In this document: positions 9,401-18,400 of the stretch, one piece after another | How positions within the stretch are numbered: position 1 is the stretch's first letter | How the letters are laid out: every line of letters starts with the position of its first letter | Origin: Ancylomarina salipaludis | GTDB lineage: Bacteria; Bacteroidota; Bacteroidia; Bacteroidales; Marinifilaceae | Direction of reading: 5' to 3' | Assembly (NCBI RefSeq): GCF_004122035.1 | Contig: NZ_SAXA01000002.1 | Coordinates: forward strand, 372,001 to 436,000 | Length of the DNA: 64,000 bases | Notes under the pieces: model-generated | Told to the model about the DNA's origin: nothing | Seen by the model: the letters and a program-made list of their open reading frames with translations, nothing else | Database searches by the model: none | Position numbers and translations under genes: made by a program

Positions 9401-12400
9401 CTAATAACTTATCGGTATTTTCAATTATACCGGATATGAGTGATTCCTATTATAAAGTGGCTGTAGCAGCCCGTTATAATATTGGTAATGTAGATGAGCA
9501 TACCTGTATGGGAAATGTACTCGTGAAAAACTTGGCGTTGGATGCAGTTTTTCCTCAGGTTGTACTAATACCTTTGGACTCTAAAACCTTGTGTGAGGGG
9601 GTATCGTATTTGTATAATACCAAATTGGAAACATCGGGCGATTATTATACTTATAATTGGGAAGTTCCGGTTGGAGTTGCAGGAGATAAAACGAATGCGG
9701 ATTTTAATCTTATCAATATAACACCTGATATGGCAGGTGATTATAAAGTAACGGTGAACAATCGTTGTGGTAGTGATTCGTCGACCAGTGTACTAACTGT
9801 TATACCTAAATTAAGAGTTACCGATATTACCATAGATAAGAATAGTCCTTATTGCGATGGCGAAATGGTGACAATTGATGTTGCTGATAATGGTCAGGCA
9901 AAGCTTTATACAGCTGAAAACACGACTATTGGACAAGAACAGGTTGTTAGTCCGATGACTAATCCATTTAGTTTTGCTGCGGATAATACAAATAAAGGAC
10001 AGTGGGAGATTACAGCAGAAGGTAATTGCGGGACTATTTATCAAGAACTTTTTACCATTAATTTATTAGACAGTTTTTCTGATCCGAATTTGAATGATGT
10101 CACAACCTGTTTGGGAGAGGACGTAAGTCTTGAGGTACAGATTGAAACCATTCCATCCGGTTCGGGTTTGACTTATGCGTGGACAGATCCCAATGGTGAT
10201 CCCATCGTTATTGCTGACCCCAATCCTAAAAATATTGTTAATATTGTTGATGTACAGGCTGATGAATTGGGCATTTATACTTGTGTTGTAAGTAATAAGT
10301 GTGGTTATTCAAAGACTGTTACAGCCAATTTGGATATAGAAAGTGTAACAAGTGCTCTTACAGCACCATTGGTTGAAGTCTGCCAGGGAACAGCAAATTA
10401 CCGTTTTGAAATTACTACGGTTGGCACGCCAGAGTTTGCATGGCGATTTAATGATCCCGATGGAACTGTGATTAGTGCAGAAAGTTTTTACGAAATACCA
10501 GTGGTCGAAAAAGCAAATGAGGGAATTTATTATTGTGATATAACTCTTGCTTGTAGAACAGTCTTGAAATATCAAAGACAGTTGGTTGTGAATGAGCATA
10601 TAACAGTTGTGGAAGAATCTCCGGCAACTGTAGATATTTGTCAGGGTGAGCAAGCAGAGCTTCGTATTAGTACCACAGGAGCAGTTGGTACAATTCAGTG
10701 GTTTGATAATGACGATAATGAATTGTTAGCCTACGCAGGCAAAACAAGATTGTCCACAGGTATCCTCAATACGCCTGGTACTTATACTTATAAATATCAA
10801 CTGACAGGTGATTGTGAAAATCTAAATGGAGATTTCGATGTTGTTGTTCATGCCAAACCCAGCATTGAACCAATTGCACAAATTAATGCTTGTTCAGGTG
10901 ATGTGAATCTAAATATGCTTGTTACAAGTATTGACCCTGCGACATCTTCCTGGTGGAATGCTGATGAAAGTTTAAAATTAGCCGATGGATTGAGTCATAC
11001 TCTGACTGGAGTACCATACTCGGGAGATTTGTTGAGTTATGTAGCTTTAACCAATACAGCGTATTGTGGTGATGTAAAGACGACTGCTCAAGTTTATATT
11101 TATAAGCCAATAGCAGTTGTTTCAAATTCCGATCTTACACCCAAACCTTGTGTTGGTGAGCCGTTGAGTTTAATTGTGAAGGGAACTGGAGATAATTTGT
11201 CTTATAATTGGTTTAAGACAGATGCTCCTGCTGTTACATTATCCACTAGTACAATTCTTGATTTGGGACCTGCTGAATTAGCAGACCAAGGTGATTATCG
11301 TTGTGAACTTATATCCGGAAACGGATGTGGGAATCTTAATGTGGATTTTACTGTTGATGTGCGCGAGCATGCTAAAATTACTCTACAACCTCTTGCTCAG
11401 ACGCCATGTGAAGATGATGCATCTGTGATTTTTAAAGTTGCAGGAATAGCGGAAGATTCTCCATCATATCAATGGTATAACGACAATATACTAATTAGTG
11501 ATGGTGGTGATTTTGCAGGGACAACGACAACAGATTTATCTGTTTCGAATTTATTGGCACATGATACAGAATTATTTCATTGTAGGGTTAGTGGAGATTA
11601 TTGTGATCCTGTTGAATCTGATAAAGTTAGTTTAATAGTAAATCGAAATATTACTATTACAAATCAGCCAGTTGCTATTACAATTGATGAGAATGGATCA
11701 GCAACTTTTACCATTATAGCTATAGGAGGAGATCCTATTTCATATCAATGGTACGAGAATGGGGTGAGTATGGGATCTACTCCAGCTTCTGCACAAACAG
11801 CTAGTTTAACTTTAACTTCAGTGCCATTGTCAAAAGATGGATCAATTTATTACTGTAAGGTTACCAACTTATGTGATGTAGAAGATAGCGATCCGGCAAG
11901 CTTGAATGTAAACATTGATAATAGAATAATAACTCAAGGTTTAAATACTGAGGCTTGTGATGGAAGTTCATTTAGTTTTACTGTGGATTATAAAAATACC
12001 ACAACTAATTGTGTTTGGGAATATAACGATGGGACTGGGTTTACACCAATTGGTGGATTAGGGACTATTATTAATGGAGTTACATCGTCAACGTTGACAG
12101 TTACTACAGCAACAATGGCTATGGATACTTGGAAGTTCAGAGCTTTAGTACAGAGAACAGGTTATGTAGATAATGTCTCAAATGAACTTGAAGTAAAGGT
12201 ATATAAACAAGTTGATTTTGATAATATTGCAGATGCAACGCTTTGTTTAAATGCGGGTAAAAGTTTTGCTGTGACAAATTTAACAGGTACTGGTCCTTTT
12301 AATTATGAATGGAAAAGAGGAGCCACTGTTCTGGCTTCAGGTTCAAGTTTAAATTTGAATTCAGCTGCCGCTATTGATGGTGGATATTCGATTGAAGTGG

Positions 12401-15400
12401 GTAATAATATATGTAGTCCTACAGTAAAAACCTTTAATATTGCTCATTATGCAGACCTGGTAATTACAGGGATTTCTTCAATTGACCCTGTTTGTGAGAA
12501 TGTTGCAGAAAACTTAGTCGTAAGCATTACAAAAGATCCAGCTTTAGCCGAGACTTATACTTGGACCAAAGATGGGAACTCTCTTGTTGGAACTACAGAT
12601 ACGTATACGATCGATGGAACTAGTACATCGCAAACAGGGCTTTATAAAGTAGTCGTTAATGATGGGTGTGTAACGAAAAGTATAAGTTCGTATGTAAATG
12701 TTTTTGAAGACATTGCATTATTAACAAGTTCTCCTATTGCAACAGATCTTTGTGAGGGTGAAGATTTAAGTTTACATGTAACTGGTTCGGGAGATAATTT
12801 GTCGTACAATTGGTATAAAACAACTGCTCCTGCTACAAGTTTATCTACAAATGAAACACTTAATAAGTTAAATATGCTTGCAGCTGATGCTGGTGTGTAT
12901 CGATGTGATTTAACTTCTGCTAGTGGTTGTAATACGGACTTTATAGAGTTTACAGTTAATGTAGGTAAACATGCAACAATAGATAATCCTCTTGATGTTA
13001 GTATGTGTCAAAATACAGGAAATGCATCATTTGATGTTGTAGCAACAGGAGAAGGGGATTTGACATATAAGTGGTATGATAATGATATTCTGATGGGGGG
13101 GGAAATTACAGCAAGTTTGTCTGTTAACAGTTTATTAACCAATAATGGTCATTCATACCATTGTGTGGTAAATGGAACATCGTGTGATGAAGCCGTATCT
13201 GAAAAAGCTGTCTTGACAGTAAAAGAAAATGTTGCTGTGACCAAACATCCGGTAAATGTTAGTGTTGCGGATGGTGGAACAGCTGTTTTTACAGTTGAAG
13301 CAAGTGGAACAGGACCTTATTTCTACTTATGGTATGAAGATACAGGCTCTGGGTTTGCAGCTATGCCAACAGAAACTTCAAGTACTCTAACTTTATCAGC
13401 TTTGTTAGCTGATAATGGTAATCAATATTATTGTAAAGTAACTGGTAACTGTACTTCAGTCAATAGTAATAATGCTTTATTAACTGTTGATGTAAACAAG
13501 AGAATAACTTCTCAAGCAGTAAATGCTGAAGCTTGTATAGGTGACTACTTTACTTTTATAGTTACTTATAAAAATACAACAGAAGCTTGTGATTGGGAAT
13601 ATGACTCAGGTTCCGGTTATGTTGCAATTGGTGGTTTGGGATCTTCAAATTTCACATCTACATCTTCGGTGTTGACCGTAAATTCAGCAACATTAGCTAT
13701 GAATTCTTGGAAGTTTAGGGCTTTAGTTAAGGAAGGAATTTTAGCCCCAGATATTTCGGATGAAGTAGAAGTTAAAGTTTACGAACCTATTGATTTTAAC
13801 GCTATAGCTGATGAAACTCTTTGTAAGAATAAAGGTGTCAGTTTTACTGCTAGCGGTCTGAGTGGAACAGGACCATTCTCATATGAGTGGAAACGTGATG
13901 TTACTTCAATAGGAACAAATTCGAGTTTGAGTTTAAGTGGAGTAGATGCAACAGATAATACCTATTCATTAGGAGTGAGTAATGGGGTTTGTCCTGCAAC
14001 CACAAAGACATTTAATATCTCTCATTATGCGGATTTAGTTATTGATGGTATTACTGATATTGATCCGGTCTGTGAGAATGTTGCCGAAAATCTTAGTGTT
14101 AGTATTACTAAAGATCCGGCTTTATCTGATACTTATATTTGGACAAAAGATGGGGGCGCATTAGTTGGAACAACAAACACTTATACAATTGATGGATCGA
14201 GTACTTCTCAAACAGGACTTTATAAAGTTGTGGTTAATGATGGCTGTATGACAAAAAGTATAAGTTCATTTGTTAATGTTTTAAAAGATGTTGCTTTGTC
14301 AACAAGCTCGCCACTTACAAGCAACTTGTGTGAGGGTGAAAATTTAAGTTTACATGTTACCGGTTCAGGGGATAACTTATCATATAATTGGTATAAAACA
14401 ACAGATCCAGCAACAAGTTTATCTACAAGTGAAACATTGGATATTTCAAATGTATTTGAAGTAAATAGTGGAATATATCGATGTGATTTAACTTCTGCTA
14501 GTGGCTGTAATACTGATTTTATAGAGTTTACTGTAAATGTGAGGAAACATGCTACCGTAAATAATCCTATTGATGATTTTATTTGTGAAGGAACAGGAAA
14601 TGCATCATTTAATATTATTGCAACGGGTAATGGAACAATAGTTTATCAATGGTATGAGAATGATGTCTTAATTCCAGCAGCAACAACATCAACTTTGTCT
14701 GTTGCTAGTTTATTAGCTAATGATGGTAACTCTTACCACTGTGTTGTTAATGGAGATTTCTGTGATGAAGCAGTATCAGAGAAGGCGATTTTAACAGTTG
14801 GAGAAAATGTAACAATTACAAATCAGCCTGATGATATAAGTATAGATGAAAATGGATCAGCAACATTTACGGTAAATGCAACTGGTACAGGTTTATCTTA
14901 TCAATGGTTTGAAAATGGTGTGAGTATGGGGAGTACGCCAGCGTCTGCTCAAACTAAAATCTTGAGTTTGACTTCTGTCCCATTAGCTCATAGTGGTTAT
15001 GAGTATAAATGTGTTGTAAGTGGAACATGTACAAGCGAAGAAAGTGATCCGGCAATTGTTACTGTTATAGGTGAGAATAGAATCATCGCACATGCTGAAA
15101 ATACGATTGCCTGTCAGGGAGAACCTTTTGCATTTGAAGTTCAGTACAAAAATACAACTACTGCCTGTGTTTGGGAGTATGATTCAGGTTCTGGCTATAA
15201 CCCAATTGGAGGATTAGGAACCATAGTTTCTAATTCAACCTTATCAACACTAACAATTGCAGATGCCTCTGTAGCTATGAATAATTGGAAATTTAGGGCA
15301 GTTGTAAAGAGAACAGGATATGAGGATAATATTTCCAATGTAGTTAGTGTAAGAGTAGATGCTCCTGCTAGTTTTGATGAAATTGCAAGTGTGGAACTAT

Positions 15401-18400
15401 GTAATGGTGTAGGAGCTAGTTTTTCTGTAAATAACTTGACAGGATCTACACCTAATAATTATCAGTGGAGTGAGGGAGTACGAAATTTAGGTACTAACTC
15501 AAGCTTAAATTTAATTACTGCTGATGCTACAGACGGAATTTATTCTGTTGGTGTTACTGCAGGAGTTTGTCCAGCTGTGGTAAAGACATTTACTATTTCT
15601 CATTATGACGATTTAGTATTAGATGATCTGATTCATGCTAATACGCTTTGTCCGGCAGATGATATAAATTTAAGTGTTGTTATAGTTGGTGAACCTGCAC
15701 AATCTGCAATCTATTCATGGACGAAAGATGATGTTAATTTGGGGGTAACAACAGCAACCTACGATAAATTAAATGTTACTGGTGCAGAAAGTGGTTTGTA
15801 TAAGGTTACAGTCAAAGACCACTGCATGTCTCAATCAAAATCAATTAATATTGATGTCTTAGATATTATAACAAAAGCATCTGCAGATTGGATAGATCAA
15901 ACGCTTTGTGTTGGAGATGCTTTATTGCTTGAAGCTAAGGTAACAGGTGATAACCCAACTTATACATGGACAGTTCCTGCAGGAAGTGCAGATCCAGGAA
16001 ATGTTGCGACTCTTAAGGTTGACGGAGTAGTTTTGGAAAATGCAGGCACATACACTTGTGTTGTGAGTGGAACTTGTGGTACAGATGTAACATATACCGT
16101 TGATATTATTATTAACGATGTGCCCAACATTACCGCAGGACTTGAAGCTCTAACAGGTGTTTGTGAGAATGAGCCATTGGTATTAGGTCCAATAGAGTAT
16201 GATACAACCACCGGCGAAAGTATTCTTTGGAAGTTCAATGATGGCGTTATTGGAGGTGAAACATCAGAAAGCCTGAATTTAGCTAATGCAGATTTAGCTG
16301 AAGAAGGTAATTATCGGGTAGAAGTAACAAATGCCTGTGGAACTGATTTTAGTTTGGGATTTCAGGATGTTCATCCAATACCAACACTTGCATCTATTGG
16401 TAATCAAACAGCCTGTCAAGGTGAGAATGTTATATTTAGAGCTGTAACAACGGGTGAGGATTTAACTTATCGTTGGCTTATTGATGATGTTGTTCAGTCA
16501 GCATATGATGATAAATCTGAAATTGAGATTTCAAATATTCAACCAGAAGATGCTTATACGCCTAAAAACTACAAGGTTGAATGTCGGGTGAGTTCATGTA
16601 ATACAGATCTGAATGAAACGGCTTATGTGCTTGTGAATCCTACTACCATTCTAAACACGTCTATCAAAGGGGAGGTCGTATATGTCGGTAGTCCTTATGT
16701 GTTTGATTTGGATATTACGGGTAGTAATTTAACCTATGAATGGCATCACATTCATACTGATAATACAGATGAAATACTTTTGGAAACATCTAAAACGCTG
16801 ACAATTGATAATCTGAGTTTGGCCGATGCAGGAGAATATTCATGTAAGATAACTGGTGATTGTGGCGTTCGATTTACATCGGGATATTTGACTGTTAAAG
16901 ATCCTTTAAAGATTGTTTCAGGCCTTGATAATCTCGCAGATATTGAAAAATGTTTTGGAGAGCCATTAAACTTGAATATTAGTGTTCAGGGGGAAGTATT
17001 CTCAATCAATTGGTTTAAAGGATATGATGATCTTAATCATCATGAGTTGAATTATTCAATACCAGAGCTTGATGTTTCTGATTCAGGAGAGTATCGTTGC
17101 GAAATTGTTGGAGAAGGAACTAGTGTATCGGAAACTGTAAATGTTGTTGTATATCAAACAACTGTATTGAATTCTGATTTAAAGGATAAGGTTTTGTGTG
17201 AGAATGAAAGTTTACTGTGGTCTCCTGATGTGTCAGGTTCTTTACTAACCTATGATTGGAAGCATAATGGAAAAACAGTATCTATCGACCCTGCTCTTAG
17301 TATTTCGAATACTCCAATGGATTCTGCAGGTATCTATTCTGTTGATGTTATCGGTAAGTGTGGGCTTGTTTCTACTGAGGCTAATCTGACATTAAAAAAA
17401 TTACCATATTTTATAAGTAAGAGTGATGATCTTGAGAGGTGTGAGAATGACGCTGAGGCAATATTCACGGTAAATTATGGTGGTGATAATCTGCTTTATC
17501 AATGGCAAAAAGATAATGTTGATATAGAGGGTGCAAATAGCTCAGAACTTACAATTCAGAATCTAAGGACAAGTGATGCCGGAGCTTATAAATGTGTTGT
17601 GAGTTCAGCTTGTGGATTTGCTCCGGAAAACCCGGTAATGAATCTTGTTGTTATTCCTCAACTTAAGATTTTGAGTGAAAGTCCTGGTCTGGAAATCTGT
17701 GACGGCGAAGAAGCTCAGTTTATTGTAGAGGTTGATGGGACTGATGAGGTATATCAGTGGCAAAAGGATGGAGTTGCCCTTCAGGGAGAAAATGCTCCTC
17801 AACTGACAATACAACCTGCGAGTATTAATGAGGAAGGTTATTATACTTGTGAAATTTCCGACCGATGTACGGTTAAGAGATATTCTAATTCGAAGAGTTT
17901 AATCGTTAATGAATTACCAAATTCACAAATATTTGGACGTATGACTCTTTGTGTATTGGAAGACAGAGTGGCGTACAACACGTCAATTCAGCCTGATATT
18001 AATTATGGCTGGTTGGTTGAGGGTGGAGAATTTACTAGCCCGTCTGAAGGAGTTAAAACAAAGATTACCTGGGGAGATGTAATTGAAGATGGTAAAGTGA
18101 AATTGAAGATATTGAATGAAGCCACAGGTTGTTATTCTGAGGTAGACTCTTTGGTTACACTTCATTCTTTACCAAATGTTACATTAGCATCTTTGGAATC
18201 TAAGGGTATTTGTGAATCCGAATTTGATTTAGGCGGTGGTTTGCCAACAGGTGGTATTTATTGGGTGAATGGCGTTGCTCAGAATACATTTGATCCTTCA
18301 AAAGGAAATGGTGACTATCAGGTTCGATATTCGTTTACAGATAATTTTGGTTGTTCAAATACAACAGATGAAACAATCATGAGAATTGATTCTTTACCAG

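Noticed and set aside
11149-15906. CRISPR-like or mobile-element reading of the regular repeats
   Set aside because: The period is 1578 bases within one open frame and encodes Ig-like domains; there are no short direct repeats with unique spacers and no transposase.
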